Shown: piece by piece, positions 1-8,983 of the stretch | How the letters are laid out: every line of letters starts with the position of its first letter | Position numbering within the stretch: the first letter of the stretch is position 1 | Source: Elusimicrobiaceae bacterium | Lineage (GTDB): Bacteria > Elusimicrobiota > Elusimicrobia > Elusimicrobiales > Elusimicrobiaceae | Assembly (NCBI GenBank): GCA_017534965.1 | Contig: JAFXVA010000018.1 | Span: 1-43,589, forward strand | Direction: 5' to 3' | Length of the DNA: 43,589 nt | The notes under the pieces: model-generated | What the model saw: the letters and a program-made list of their open reading frames with translations, nothing else | What the model was told of the DNA's origin: nothing | Databases searched by the model: none | Position numbers and translations under genes: made by a program

Positions 1-2
1 AA

Positions 3-884
3 AATATGAGTGTGGACTTTGCTTTGGATGCAAAAGAATATGGCCGTTTCAGATTTAACGTTTTTAGACAAATGGGTAAAATTTGTATGGCTATTAGGCA
101 CATTCCTTTGGCAATCCCATCTTATGAACAATTAAATTTACCTGTAGAAGTTTTAAAAAATTTAGCCAATACTCGCCGTGGTATTATTTTAGTCACCGGT
201 ATGACAGGTTCCGGTAAATCTTCCACCTTAGCAGCAATGATAGATCAAATAAACAAAAGCCGCCATGCCCATATTTTGACAATTGAAGATCCTATTGAAT
301 TCGTGCACCAGGATAAAAAATCTGTTATCAGCCAACTTGCTTTGGGAACTGATACAGCTTCTTATACCTCTGCTTTAAAATATGCAATGCGTCAAGATCC
401 GGATGTTATTTTAATCGGCGAGTTAAGAGATGCAGAAGTTATCCGTGCTGCTATTACAGCGGCAGAAACCGGTCAACTTGTGTTTTCTACCATGCACACA
501 ATTAACGCCGTTCAAACTTTAACCAGAATTATTGAAACTTTCCCTGCAGAACAACAAGGTCAAATACGCTTTCAGTTAGCAGATTTGATTAGGGGTGTTG
601 TTTCCCAACGTTTGATTCCGAAAAAAGACGGCAAAGGCCTTGTCCCTGCAATTGAAATTATGTTGCCTACAGCTCAAATTAAAAAACATATTTTGGATAA
701 CAATATTAATGATATTCAACAAGCTATCCAAAAAGGCGATTACTATGGCATGATTGATTTTGATACCTCTTTAATCAATCTCTATGAAAAAGGCATTTGC
801 AGCATGGAAGATATTTTGAACTTCTCTACTAATCCGGATGCCGTGCAACTTGCTTTAAAGAACTTTAAGATGAAAAATGACTAA
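3..884 (+). CDS. pilT: Type IV pilus retraction ATPase PilT (5' partial)
   Basis: This is the hexameric motor ATPase that depolymerises type IV pili at the inner face of the cytoplasmic membrane. The frame is open to the window edge and, counting from the first ATG at 6, lacks about 70-80 residues of the usual 345-370, so the true start lies upstream. Visible motifs, numbered from that ATG, are Walker A GMTGSGKSS (65-73), the Asp box EDPIEF (94-99), Walker B DPDVILIGELRD (131-142) and the His box STMHTINA (161-168). The C-terminal part ends in the PilT-like stretch with FDTSLINLYEKG. Its stop overlaps the start of cmk by 8 bases, which suggests co-transcription. PilU is the main alternative. 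The pilins at 9480 and 36497 are plausible substrates. Confidence 0.93.
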   Translation, partial: NMSVDFALDAKEYGRFRFNVFRQMGKICMAIRHIPLAIPSYEQLNLPVEVLKNLANTRRGIILVTGMTGSGKSSTLAAMIDQINKSRHAHILTIEDPIEFVHQDKKSVISQLALGTDTASYTSALKYAMRQDPDVILIGELRDAEVIRAAITAAETGQLVFSTMHTINAVQTLTRIIETFPAEQQGQIRFQLADLIRGVVSQRLIPKKDGKGLVPAIEIMLPTAQIKKHILDNNINDIQQAIQKGDYYGMIDFDTSLINLYEKGICSMEDILNFSTNPDAVQLALKNFKMKND

Positions 885-1545
885 GTTAATTGCTATTGAC
901 GGCCCGGCCGGTGTCGGTAAATCTTCTGTTGGTAAAGCTATTGCTAAAAAGTTTGATATAAACTTTTTTAGCACGGGGGAGATGTATCGTTGTCTTGCGT
1001 GGAAAGTGCTTTCTCAAAATATTGACCCGCAAGATGAGTCCGCCGTTATCAAAATAGCAAAGCAAGTTAAATGGGAATATAAAGCCCAGGATAATGTTTT
1101 AAGGGTTTATATAGATGGCGTTTGTCCTTTAGATAAAATACATAATGAAGAAGTCGGCAGAGCAGCAAGCAAAGTTTCCGCTATACCTGATGCCAGAACT
1201 ATTATTATGGACGAGCAAAAGAAATTGGCTGTGGCTGGTAATATTGTTTTGGAAGGTAGAGATATCGGCACGCAAATTGCCCCTTTTGCAAAAGTAAAAA
1301 TTTATCTGATTGCAAGCGCCAAAGCCCGTGCAGCTAGACGGGTAAAACAATTAAAAGAAGCAGGCCAAAACCCTGTTTACGAAGATATTTTAGCCTCAAT
1401 AATTTCTAGAGATGAAAGAGATTCTAACAGAAAAATTGCCCCTTTAAAACCGGCAGAAGATGCTTGTATTATTGATACTTCCGATTTGAATTTAGAGGAA
1501 GTAATAAATAAAGTTTTGGAGGTTGCAAGTAAAAATGAGTGGTAA
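877..1545 (+). CDS. cmk: Cytidylate kinase
   Basis: Cytidylate kinase phosphorylates CMP and dCMP with ATP in the cytoplasm, feeding CTP and phospholipid precursor synthesis. The protein has 222 residues, normal for the family. It has the P-loop GPAGVGKSS at 9-17, the FFSTGEMYR substrate segment, an LEGRDIGT motif near the middle, and a lid/arginine region SRDERDSNRKIAPLKPAEDA near the C-terminus. It starts inside the end of pilT and overlaps the following plsC by 11 bases. The order cmk-plsC-rpsA is also known from Firmicutes, which supports the assignments of all three genes. Confidence 0.95.
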   Translation: MTKLIAIDGPAGVGKSSVGKAIAKKFDINFFSTGEMYRCLAWKVLSQNIDPQDESAVIKIAKQVKWEYKAQDNVLRVYIDGVCPLDKIHNEEVGRAASKVSAIPDARTIIMDEQKKLAVAGNIVLEGRDIGTQIAPFAKVKIYLIASAKARAARRVKQLKEAGQNPVYEDILASIISRDERDSNRKIAPLKPAEDACIIDTSDLNLEEVINKVLEVASKNEW

Positions 1546-2134
1546 ACCTACTCCTAATTTGCTAGAATTTATATTCAGGGTGTTTTCCCGTTGTTTTGGC
1601 ACCAAAGTTATAGGGCTGGAAAATATCCCAACAAGTGGGCCTGTTATTTTGGCTTGCAACCATGTTTCCAATTTTGACCCTGTTATTATGGGGGGCTTTG
1701 CCGGCAAAAGAAGACACTCTATTTATATGGCAAAAAAGGAAGTTCTCTCTTGGCCACTTTTTGGAAGGTTGCTAAAATATTATGGCTTTATCTTTGTTGA
1801 TAGAAAAAGAAAAGGTGGCGATTTACACGCCTTAAAAGAGGCCTTAAAAGTTTTAAAAGAGGGCGAAAGTTTTGCCCTATTTCCAGAAGGAACCCGCTCT
1901 AAAACAGGTAAGATGGGCAAAGCAAAAGCCGGGGTCGGTTTTTTGATTTACCATAGTGGCGCGCCTGTCGTGCCGATAAGAGTGGTTGACACGGAAAAAT
2001 TGCCTTTTAAATGGGGTCCCAAAGTAATTTTTGGCAAACCTTTTAAAATAGAAGTTGATGAAACAAGGCCTGTAAAAGAGCAGTTTCAAGAATTTGCAGA
2101 TAAAGTAATGAATGAAATTAAAAAATTAAAATAA
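1535..2134 (+). CDS. plsC: 1-acyl-sn-glycerol-3-phosphate acyltransferase
   Basis: PlsC acylates lysophosphatidic acid to phosphatidic acid at the cytoplasmic membrane. The HX4D catalytic motif is intact as NHVSNFD (H43, D48), and the substrate motif FPEGTRS lies at about 116-122. The length of 199 residues is short but normal for small PlsC proteins. I chose the ATG at 1535 rather than an in-frame TTG at 1523, because the GGAGG at 1518-1522 abuts the TTG but lies 12 bases before the ATG. The gene overlaps cmk by 11 bases. It is a useful contrast to the acyltransferase domain at 27780-31211, whose catalytic His is replaced. Confidence 0.92.
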   Translation: MSGKPTPNLLEFIFRVFSRCFGTKVIGLENIPTSGPVILACNHVSNFDPVIMGGFAGKRRHSIYMAKKEVLSWPLFGRLLKYYGFIFVDRKRKGGDLHALKEALKVLKEGESFALFPEGTRSKTGKMGKAKAGVGFLIYHSGAPVVPIRVVDTEKLPFKWGPKVIFGKPFKIEVDETRPVKEQFQEFADKVMNEIKKLK

Positions 2135-2164
2135 ACGGAGGATACGCGTTTTGTTTCTGCAAAA

Positions 2165-3391
2165 ATGAAGCAAAATGCAACTAGCAATATGACTAACTCA
2201 CAAGAAGAAAAAATACAAGAGCAAACACAGGAACAAGAAAATTTAACCATGGACCAGTTGTTTGCTCAGCAAGAGCAAATGCAGGAAAAATTAAATAAGA
2301 GGGAAATCGTAAATGTTAGCGTTGTTCAAATTTCACAAGATTATGTGATGGTGGACACCGGTGATAAAAAAGAGGGGTTAATACCACTTTCAGATTTTGA
2401 AGGTAAAAACGTTCCCGCAATTGGCTCACAAGTTTCAGCAGTTTTAGTTCGTAAAGGCAGTGATGAAAGACATTCCATTTTATCCCATAAAAAAGCAGTA
2501 GAATCTATCGGTTGGGATTTATGTAAAGCTTCTTATGAGGCAAAAGAAAGAGTCCGCGGTATTATTACCGATTGCGTAAAAGGCGGTTATAAGGTTGATG
2601 TTCACGGAGTTACAGGTTTTATGCCTTTATCCTTATCGGAACTTCACCCGGCTTATAAACATTATTTACCCAAAGGGGCAAAAATTAAAGCTGTTATTGC
2701 AGAATTTTCTAAAGAGAAAGAAAATTTAATCGTTTCCAGAAAACAAGTTCTTGAAGAAGATGAAAGCGTAAGAAGAGAACAAGTTTTAAGCGAAATTAAA
2801 GAAGGTGATGTTTTAAGAGTTGTTGTTTCTAAAGTAGGTAAAGATTGCCTCTATTTAAGATATCATGGTATTGAAGGTATTGTAACCTTAGATAATATCG
2901 CTTGGAAAGATCCCGAAACAATTTTGGCAAATTACAGACGCGGTCAACGCATCAAAGCCAAACTTTTAGAAATCAATAAAGAAAAAGGCAATATCATCTT
3001 TGGCATTAAACAACTTTTCTTAAATCCTGCTGATTTACTTAAAAAACGCTATCCGTATATGAGTATGCAAAAAGCTACCATTACAAAAGTTACCCCCGAA
3101 GGCGTTGAAGTTGAACTCGGCAAGAATAAAACCAAAGGTTATATTTCCGAATTTGAACTCGGCAGAGATTTTGCCGGTAAAGAAGGCGACACTGTGCAAG
3201 CAGTTGTTATCGGTGTTGACGGCGCAAACTATGTTGTAAATCTTTCTATTAAACGCTTTGATCAAGTGCAAAATAGAAAAGTGGTTGCCCAATATTTAAA
3301 ACAAGCACCTCGCCCGACTTTAGGTCAACTTTTACAAGGTTCTTTTGAAGAAGAGTCTGTGGAAGAAGAAACTAAAGAAGAAAACAAATAA
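2165..3391 (+). CDS. rpsA: 30S ribosomal protein S1 (four S1 domains)
   Basis: S1 binds mRNA on the 30S subunit and helps start translation. The protein has 408 residues with four S1/OB-fold domains at roughly 44-111, 127-195, 211-284 and 299-366. This is fewer than the six of Escherichia coli S1 and like the four-domain forms of many other bacteria. A Gln/Glu-rich N-terminal tail precedes the first domain and an acidic tail ends the protein. The only GGAGG (2137-2141) is 23 bases before the ATG, too far for normal use. There is no closer start in frame, so initiation may be Shine-Dalgarno independent, as is known for S1 genes elsewhere. A terminator follows within 15 bases. Confidence 0.93.
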   Translation: MKQNATSNMTNSQEEKIQEQTQEQENLTMDQLFAQQEQMQEKLNKREIVNVSVVQISQDYVMVDTGDKKEGLIPLSDFEGKNVPAIGSQVSAVLVRKGSDERHSILSHKKAVESIGWDLCKASYEAKERVRGIITDCVKGGYKVDVHGVTGFMPLSLSELHPAYKHYLPKGAKIKAVIAEFSKEKENLIVSRKQVLEEDESVRREQVLSEIKEGDVLRVVVSKVGKDCLYLRYHGIEGIVTLDNIAWKDPETILANYRRGQRIKAKLLEINKEKGNIIFGIKQLFLNPADLLKKRYPYMSMQKATITKVTPEGVEVELGKNKTKGYISEFELGRDFAGKEGDTVQAVVIGVDGANYVVNLSIKRFDQVQNRKVVAQYLKQAPRPTLGQLLQGSFEEESVEEETKEENK

Positions 3392-3402
3392 ATCTGTAAA
3401 AT

Positions 3403-3437
3403 AAAAAGCCCGCATTTTTAAGAGTGCGGGCTTTTTT
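3403..3437 (+). terminator. Intrinsic terminator after rpsA
   Basis: A perfect stem AGCCCGCA (3407-3414) / TGCGGGCT (3425-3432) has flanking A and T runs and six T residues at 3432-3437. It closes the pilT-cmk-plsC-rpsA unit. Confidence 0.93.
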
Positions 3438-3529
3438 ATGTGGTGGCTTCGGTTATAAAGAGTATTTTGTTTTTACTGTTGCAAAGCAAAAGATAGCACA
3501 TATTTTCTAAAAGATTGTGTAGTAAAAAA

Positions 3530-3751
3530 ATGTATATAAAAGTTAAAGTCCACGCGGACGAAAAAAAAGACCAAATCATAAAGAAAACCCCGGATACTTT
3601 TGAGGTCTGGGTTAAAGCTCCTGCAAGTCAAGGCAGGGCAAATAGCGCTGTTATTAAATTGCTTGCTAAAACACTTGGCGTGGAAGCAAAACTTTTTAAA
3701 CTTATCAAAGGGGCAACAAGCCCTTCTAAAATCTTTGAAATCCGAGAGTAA
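3530..3751 (+). CDS. DUF167 (YggU-like) protein
   Basis: This is a small cytoplasmic protein of 73 residues. It matches the DUF167/YggU family by its length and by the pattern KVKVHADEKKD, then EVWVKAPASQGRAN, then LAKTLGV and a final IKGATSPSKIFEI. The Pro-Ala...Gly-(Arg)-Ala-Asn segment is the family hallmark. The biochemical role of the family is not established. The first possible codon of the frame is a TTG at 3515, but the ATG at 3530 begins exactly where the family alignment begins. No clear ribosome binding site is visible. The gene stands alone between the rpsA terminator and the coiled-coil genes. Confidence 0.8.
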   Translation: MYIKVKVHADEKKDQIIKKTPDTFEVWVKAPASQGRANSAVIKLLAKTLGVEAKLFKLIKGATSPSKIFEIRE

Positions 3752-3828
3752 ATAGAGTTTTATAGGGGTGTTTTTTTAGCTTAAAAATAACTTCCTATTA
3801 TGTATCAAAATATGCTATCATTAAGTAT

Positions 3829-4245
3829 ATGCCAACAACATTAATTTTATCTTCAGTCGGTTTTGTTATTTGCTTATTTTTGCTTGTTTATTTTATAGCA
3901 AAATACCGACAGGCTTTGCCAAGTTCATCTCTTGATGAATTTGATATTATTGACGAAGTTTCCAATGCAGCAACAACTGCCGCAAAAGATGCAAAGCGTA
4001 TTTTTTCTACTTCAGGGGCTACTCCGGAAGTAAGGGATATCCTTTCTCTTCAGGAAAAAATAAAAGATATGTATTATCAAATTGAAGAAATACGCCTTTT
4101 GCAAGAAAAGCAAATTACCGATACAAAAAATGCTATCGCTAATTTGGAAAAGAGGGTAACTTCTTTTGAAAATGAGTATATAAACAATTTACAGCCCACT
4201 TTACAAGGGTTAATTAAAGAATTAGAACTAATTGATAAAGAATAA
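3829..4245 (+). CDS. Membrane-anchored coiled-coil protein, unknown function
   Basis: I do not recognise this 138-residue protein. It begins with one hydrophobic helix (about residues 5-24, ending in KYRQ), so it is probably anchored with its C-terminal part in the cytoplasm. A charged linker follows, then a predicted coiled coil from about 70 to 135 (LQEKIKDMYYQIEEIRLLQEK and onward). It lies six bases before the large coiled-coil gene at 4252 and probably forms a unit with it, perhaps as a membrane tether or partner. No Shine-Dalgarno sequence precedes the ATG. TATGCT or TATCAT motifs (3811-3821) lie so close upstream that the message may be leaderless. Confidence 0.6.
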   Translation: MPTTLILSSVGFVICLFLLVYFIAKYRQALPSSSLDEFDIIDEVSNAATTAAKDAKRIFSTSGATPEVRDILSLQEKIKDMYYQIEEIRLLQEKQITDTKNAIANLEKRVTSFENEYINNLQPTLQGLIKELELIDKE

Positions 4246-4251
4246 AGTTTT

Positions 4252-5262
4252 ATGGAACAGGAAAATAATAATTATCAACCGGATGCCCAGGCTTTTTTAG
4301 AGGCTATGGCTAAAGAAGATACTTCAATTTCACCAAGACCTCAACAGCAAATTTTGGAGGAGGCCTTCCCTTTTACCGACGAGTTTGATATTGACGCTTT
4401 TATTGCCGCCAATGATAGCCCTTTGGAAAAAACTTTAACAGCCATAAAGGCCAATCCTGTCCCCCAAACAAAAGATACAAAAGATTTTAATATAGATTTA
4501 CAAAAAGATAAAGATGACAATATAAAAGAACTTGAAACAAAAATTGCCGATATCCAAAGCCAAATTGAAGATACTTCAAAAGAGCAGAATTTTTCTTCTT
4601 TACCTTCTGAACTTTTTGAGGAGCAACCGGCCCCTACAAGTTATGTTTCTTCTATCAAAGCAAATGATGAGTTCTTTTCAAACATTTCAAATACTATTGA
4701 TACTTTAAAAGGCAGTTTAGATAATATCGTCAAAGCCCGCTTGCAATACGAAGAAGGCCTTGTTCGCCAAGACCAAAATTTAATTGCAAGACTTAGAGAG
4801 AAAACTTCCCGCTTGAAAGCTATTAATCTTGCCTTAAATAGTGAAGTTAAACGTGCTAAAAACGAAAAGCTTGAATCTTTAAGAAAATCTGCAGAGCAAA
4901 CAAAAGAACTTTTAGCTTTGCGCATGCAGTTAAATCAATTTCAAGAGCAGTCTAATCACGGCGATTTTAAATTTACTCGTTTAGAGCAACAGCTTAATAT
5001 AGCCCAAGAAGAAAAAAAGGTTTTAGAAGAAGAAATTGCTAAAATAAGACATGAGAAATTAGAATCTTTCAAGGCCTCTGCCGAGCAGACCCGTCAAATA
5101 ATGGCTCTTCGTTTTGATCTTGCTAAAACCGAAGATAAATTTAAACAACAAGAAGCTCAAACCCTTGCTTTGCAAAGCCAACTTGAAGATTTTAGACAAA
5201 AGGCAATGGTGGGGGATAAAGCTTTATACCAAGGGCAAATATCCTCTTTACAAATCAACTAG
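4252..5262 (+). CDS. N-terminal part of a frameshifted giant coiled-coil protein
   Basis: I do not recognise this family. The 336-residue product has an acidic N-terminal third of low complexity, then heptad-rich coiled coil from about residue 165. Two copies of a motif with core KSAEQTKE or ASAEQTRQ lie near 4864-4930 and 5050-5121. The frame ends at TAG 5260-5262. The -1 frame, however, is open across this point and continues as coiled coil (NQLEKALLSSKN) into the next entry. One extra A in the AAA at 5252-5254 would join both into about 1,212 residues. It is most likely one gene broken by a deletion or a sequence error. Confidence 0.65.
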   Translation: MEQENNNYQPDAQAFLEAMAKEDTSISPRPQQQILEEAFPFTDEFDIDAFIAANDSPLEKTLTAIKANPVPQTKDTKDFNIDLQKDKDDNIKELETKIADIQSQIEDTSKEQNFSSLPSELFEEQPAPTSYVSSIKANDEFFSNISNTIDTLKGSLDNIVKARLQYEEGLVRQDQNLIARLREKTSRLKAINLALNSEVKRAKNEKLESLRKSAEQTKELLALRMQLNQFQEQSNHGDFKFTRLEQQLNIAQEEKKVLEEEIAKIRHEKLESFKASAEQTRQIMALRFDLAKTEDKFKQQEAQTLALQSQLEDFRQKAMVGDKALYQGQISSLQIN

Positions 5263-5270
5263 AAAAGGCC

Positions 5271-7889
5271 TTGCTTTCTTCTAAAAATGAAGCCGGGCTT
5301 GCCGGTTCTTTAAGGGAAAATATTTTATTTTTGGAAACTGCCCTTGCTAAAAGCCAAGGGGCTAAAACGGCTCTTCTTGCAAAAGCAGGCCAGCATCTTG
5401 AAACTTTATTTAATTTAAAAAGCAGATACGAACAAGAAATCAATTTAATTAAAGAGGAACAACTTAAACTTCTTGAAAATGATTATAATCAAGAAGATCA
5501 AAAAACTGCTGAAATTGCTACTCAGGCAAAACGCACTTTGGCAGTTTGTCGCCAACAAGAAAGTTTTATTAAAAATTTACAAGCTCAAATAGACTCTTTT
5601 AAACAGGCAATTAAAGAGCTTGAGGATAATCCGCCCCAAGAAAATACCGCTTCTGAAATAGCTTTACTTAAAGAGGCAAATTTAAGAGAAATTTCTGCCT
5701 TGCAAAAAACTTTACAGGAAGAACAAGATAAATATAGAAATAAAAATTTGGAATATCAAAATTTATCTTCCCGTTTGGCTGAAGCAGAAAAACAAAAACA
5801 ACTTTTGGAAGAACAGGTTTCTTCTTTGCTTACTTCTAAAGAAGATGCCCAAAAGGAAAATAATCAATATATAAAACAAATTGAAGAGCTTAAAAAAGAC
5901 TATGAATCTTTACAAACAAAATATAGTGCTTTAAATTCCAACGGCTCTGATAAACAGATGTTTGATCTTCAGAAAAATGCCCTTGAAGATGAATTAAAAA
6001 CTATTTTAACTCAAAAGATTGCTTTACTTGCCCAAGTGGAAGAAAGAAATAAAGCGCTTGCTTCTTTTAAAGCAAAATCAGAAGAACAAACAAGAGAGTT
6101 AAAAGAAGAAGCTGCCCAGCAAGTTTCCGTTTTGGAAAATAAACTTTTAAGTGCCCAGGAAAGACTTAAAAACGAAGAAGAAAGCGTCCAAAATCTTAAA
6201 GGTCAAATTGCCCGTATGCAGGCGGCCTTTACTGCAAAAGAAACAGCAAATAAGAGTATGCTTTCTCAACAACTTTCTGCTTTAAAAGAACAACTTTTAA
6301 AAGCCCAGGAAAAAGCAACCCAAGGCAATGTTTTATTTACTCAATTACAGGAAGAATCTTCTTCTAAAAAAGAAGAATTTAACGCTCTTGAAAAGAAATA
6401 TAATGATTTAATTGCCCAAAAAGAATCTTTGCAAAATAAAATTGAAGAACAGGCAAACCAAATTGAAACTTTAAAAACTTCTCTTGATAACTTGCAAAAA
6501 GAATTATCACAAGAAAAAGCTGCCAGAGCAGAACTTGAAGAGAAAGTTTCCAAACTTAAAGCGGTTAATGTTGCTTTGTCTGCTCAAATTAAACAGGTTC
6601 AACAACAGAAAATTGAAGCTCTTAAAAAATCTGCCGAGCAAGCAAAAGAAATTGTTTCTCTTAAAGAAGAACTTGCTAAAGCAGAGAACTTTAAAACTAT
6701 TGAATTTGAAAATGGTATTGTTAAAATTCGCAAAGAGTATGAAACAAAAGTTTCTGCTTTGGAAAAGCAACTTCAAGATCTTTCCGAGAATTTTGCAAAA
6801 CAAGTGCAGGAAATTGAATCGCTTAAAACCGATAATGCAAAATTAAAGAAAGCCCAGGAAGAAAAATTCGCTCTTGAAGAAGAATATAATACTTTAACTA
6901 CCCACGCGAAAGATTTGGAAGAACAAATTTCTTCTTATAAGAAAAACGCAACCAAAACAGCTTTGGTAAGAGCAAAAGCGGCTGCTTTAACAATGCAACT
7001 TACCAGAATAAAAGAAGAGAAACAAACTCTTGCTGAACAACTTGATAAGACCCGTGCCGAGATAAAGAATTTGACTGACGACGGAAAAGAAGCCCATGCA
7101 GCTTTAGATACGCTTAGAACGCAAATCAGTCAAAATGACAATTTAATTATAAAATTGAAACAAGATATTACTGCCTTAAAAGAGGAAAAAGCAAAAGAAG
7201 AAGCAGAGAAGAAAAACAAGGTTGCTAAGGAACCTATTAAAAATTCTAAGCCCCTTCCGCCGCCACCGCCTCCTGCACCGGTTGTAAAGAAGGAAGAACC
7301 TAAGACTGATACTTTCTCTCAAACTTACACTGAGCCACCGACAAATTCCGAAGTATCACAAACCCATACTTTACCTTCTGAAATAAAGGAAGAAAAAGAC
7401 CAATCTTCTTATGAAACTAAACCGGAAGAAAAAGCAATAAAAGAAGAAGCTAAACCAGCAGAACAATCAACTTTTAGTGCGGCAAGTCCTGTTATGGTTA
7501 CTAATACCGAAAAAGATGCTTTATTTGAGGAAATTTTACCGGATATTGAGGATGGAGAATCAGGAACTTTTGCAGAGGCCTCTCAACTTGATAATGGGGC
7601 AAAAACCTCAAATCAACCCGGTTTAGATTTAAGTATGATTTTTGGTGCCAAAGAATCTATTGAAATTCAAGATTACAACCAAACACAGACCCAAGATACA
7701 ACAGACCATGTTAAACTTTCGCCTGTTAAAAAAGAATCTGAAAAAGAAGAAGATACTTTGGTTACGGATCACTCCGTAAAAACCCATATCCACAGAAAAG
7801 TTGCTATGAGAGATGACGAATATTCCGATTTTCTCGGCAAAACAAAAAGCGTGTTTTATAGAATAAAATGGTCGCTTTTTAAAGAATAA
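5271..7889 (+). CDS. C-terminal part of the frameshifted giant coiled-coil protein
   Basis: This is a long cytoplasmic-looking coiled coil of about 650 residues. A Lys/Pro-rich linker with six consecutive prolines follows (near 7255-7275), then an acidic, disordered tail and a short basic C-terminus (KTKSVFYRIKWSLFKE). The frame has no ATG for over 220 codons. TTG at 5271 is the only early start codon, and it has no ribosome binding site. The frame is open upstream to at least 5253, so I read it as the continuation of the 4252 gene. A block of about 42 residues around 6549-6672 closely resembles the block at 4810-4930 of the first part. This repeat on both sides of the break supports a single original protein. 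A structural or scaffold role is only a guess. Confidence 0.65.
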   Translation: MLSSKNEAGLAGSLRENILFLETALAKSQGAKTALLAKAGQHLETLFNLKSRYEQEINLIKEEQLKLLENDYNQEDQKTAEIATQAKRTLAVCRQQESFIKNLQAQIDSFKQAIKELEDNPPQENTASEIALLKEANLREISALQKTLQEEQDKYRNKNLEYQNLSSRLAEAEKQKQLLEEQVSSLLTSKEDAQKENNQYIKQIEELKKDYESLQTKYSALNSNGSDKQMFDLQKNALEDELKTILTQKIALLAQVEERNKALASFKAKSEEQTRELKEEAAQQVSVLENKLLSAQERLKNEEESVQNLKGQIARMQAAFTAKETANKSMLSQQLSALKEQLLKAQEKATQGNVLFTQLQEESSSKKEEFNALEKKYNDLIAQKESLQNKIEEQANQIETLKTSLDNLQKELSQEKAARAELEEKVSKLKAVNVALSAQIKQVQQQKIEALKKSAEQAKEIVSLKEELAKAENFKTIEFENGIVKIRKEYETKVSALEKQLQDLSENFAKQVQEIESLKTDNAKLKKAQEEKFALEEEYNTLTTHAKDLEEQISSYKKNATKTALVRAKAAALTMQLTRIKEEKQTLAEQLDKTRAEIKNLTDDGKEAHAALDTLRTQISQNDNLIIKLKQDITALKEEKAKEEAEKKNKVAKEPIKNSKPLPPPPPPAPVVKKEEPKTDTFSQTYTEPPTNSEVSQTHTLPSEIKEEKDQSSYETKPEEKAIKEEAKPAEQSTFSAASPVMVTNTEKDALFEEILPDIEDGESGTFAEASQLDNGAKTSNQPGLDLSMIFGAKESIEIQDYNQTQTQDTTDHVKLSPVKKESEKEEDTLVTDHSVKTHIHRKVAMRDDEYSDFLGKTKSVFYRIKWSLFKE

Positions 7890-7915
7890 TTTCTATATCA
7901 GGGGAAGATTTTACC

Positions 7916-8983
7916 ATGGCTAAAATGAAAGTTGCTGTTATTTACGGCGGTAAATCAACAGAACACGAAGTTTCCGTTCACTCCGCTAAAGATGTTTGTG
8001 ATATCCTTGCTAAGAAGTATGACGTCTTAAAAATTTTTATTGATAAACAAGGTTTATGGTATTTACAAAAAGATTGCTCCGTTAAAGTAGGAGCGGAAGA
8101 TAGACCTGTTTCTCCGATAGTTTCAAAAGATGCTCACCTTTATACTAAAGAGGGACAGCAGATAAAAGTTGATGTGTTTTTTCCTGTCTTACATGGCGCT
8201 ATGGGCGAAGACGGCACTATACAGGGCCTTTTTGAAATTTTAGATGTTGCCTATGTCGGTTGTGGTGTTTTAACAAGTGCTATGGGAATAAATAAAGAAA
8301 TTTCAAAATTAATGGCTTCTTTTTATGGGGTGCCTATTGTTCCCTATATTAAACTGAAAAAGACTGATAAATACGAACTTACGCTTTTAAAAGAAGCTGT
8401 AAAACAACTTGGATACCCTTTGTTTGTAAAACCGGTCAGTCTTGGTTCATCCATAGGTGTTACCAGAGTGGAAGACCCTAAAGAACTTGAAGAGGCCATA
8501 AAAGAAGCTTTTAAATATGATGATACTTTGCTTATAGAAAAAGGTATAGATAAAGCAAGAGAAGTCTTTTGCGCTGTAGTGGGGGATTATCAGGGGGAAA
8601 TACATACCTCTCTTTGTGGCGAACTTAAAAGCGCAAATAATGCCTTTTTTGATTATGAAGCAAAATATAATATTGCTGGCGGTTGTGATATGTATATTCC
8701 TGCTCCGCTTGATGCAACTTTGCAGGATCAAATGCGTAAAGCAAGTTATGAAGTTTTTAAAGCTTTACAAGGTAGTGGCCTAGCAAGAGTAGATTTTCTT
8801 ATCTCTAAAGAAGGTAAATTTTATTTTTCAGAAATAAATACTTTACCCGGTATGTCTCTTACAAGTTTATTTCCTCAACTAATGGAAGCAAGTGCAAAAA
8901 AATATCCTGATGTTTTGGATATTTTAATAAACAGCGCCCTTGCCAGAAAAGAAAAACAAAAACAATTGAGTATAAGTAAATGA
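7916..8983 (+). CDS. ddl: D-alanine--D-alanine ligase
   Basis: Ddl joins two D-alanines with ATP to make the dipeptide end of the peptidoglycan stem. The protein has 355 residues and the ATP-grasp fold. The N-terminal GGKSTEHEVSVHSA is the family signature. LFVKPVSLGSSIGV is the ATP-binding segment, and FSEINTLPGM near the C-terminus carries the metal-binding Glu and Asn. The ATG at 7916 has AGGGGAAG eight bases upstream. The gene overlaps the next small membrane protein by four bases (ATGA). It follows the coiled-coil gene by 26 bases, so the two may share a transcript. Confidence 0.95.
   Translation: MAKMKVAVIYGGKSTEHEVSVHSAKDVCDILAKKYDVLKIFIDKQGLWYLQKDCSVKVGAEDRPVSPIVSKDAHLYTKEGQQIKVDVFFPVLHGAMGEDGTIQGLFEILDVAYVGCGVLTSAMGINKEISKLMASFYGVPIVPYIKLKKTDKYELTLLKEAVKQLGYPLFVKPVSLGSSIGVTRVEDPKELEEAIKEAFKYDDTLLIEKGIDKAREVFCAVVGDYQGEIHTSLCGELKSANNAFFDYEAKYNIAGGCDMYIPAPLDATLQDQMRKASYEVFKALQGSGLARVDFLISKEGKFYFSEINTLPGMSLTSLFPQLMEASAKKYPDVLDILINSALARKEKQKQLSISK

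Noticed and set aside
5248-5262. Programmed -1 ribosomal frameshift at the break of the coiled-coil gene
   Set aside because: No slippery heptamer of the X-XXY-YYZ type lies at TTACAAATCAACTAG, and I see no strong hairpin just downstream. A one-base deletion explains it better.
6484-6846. Second frame of 120 codons inside the coiled-coil gene
   Set aside because: A Lys/Leu/Asn-rich shadow caused by the biased codons of the coiled coil in the true frame.
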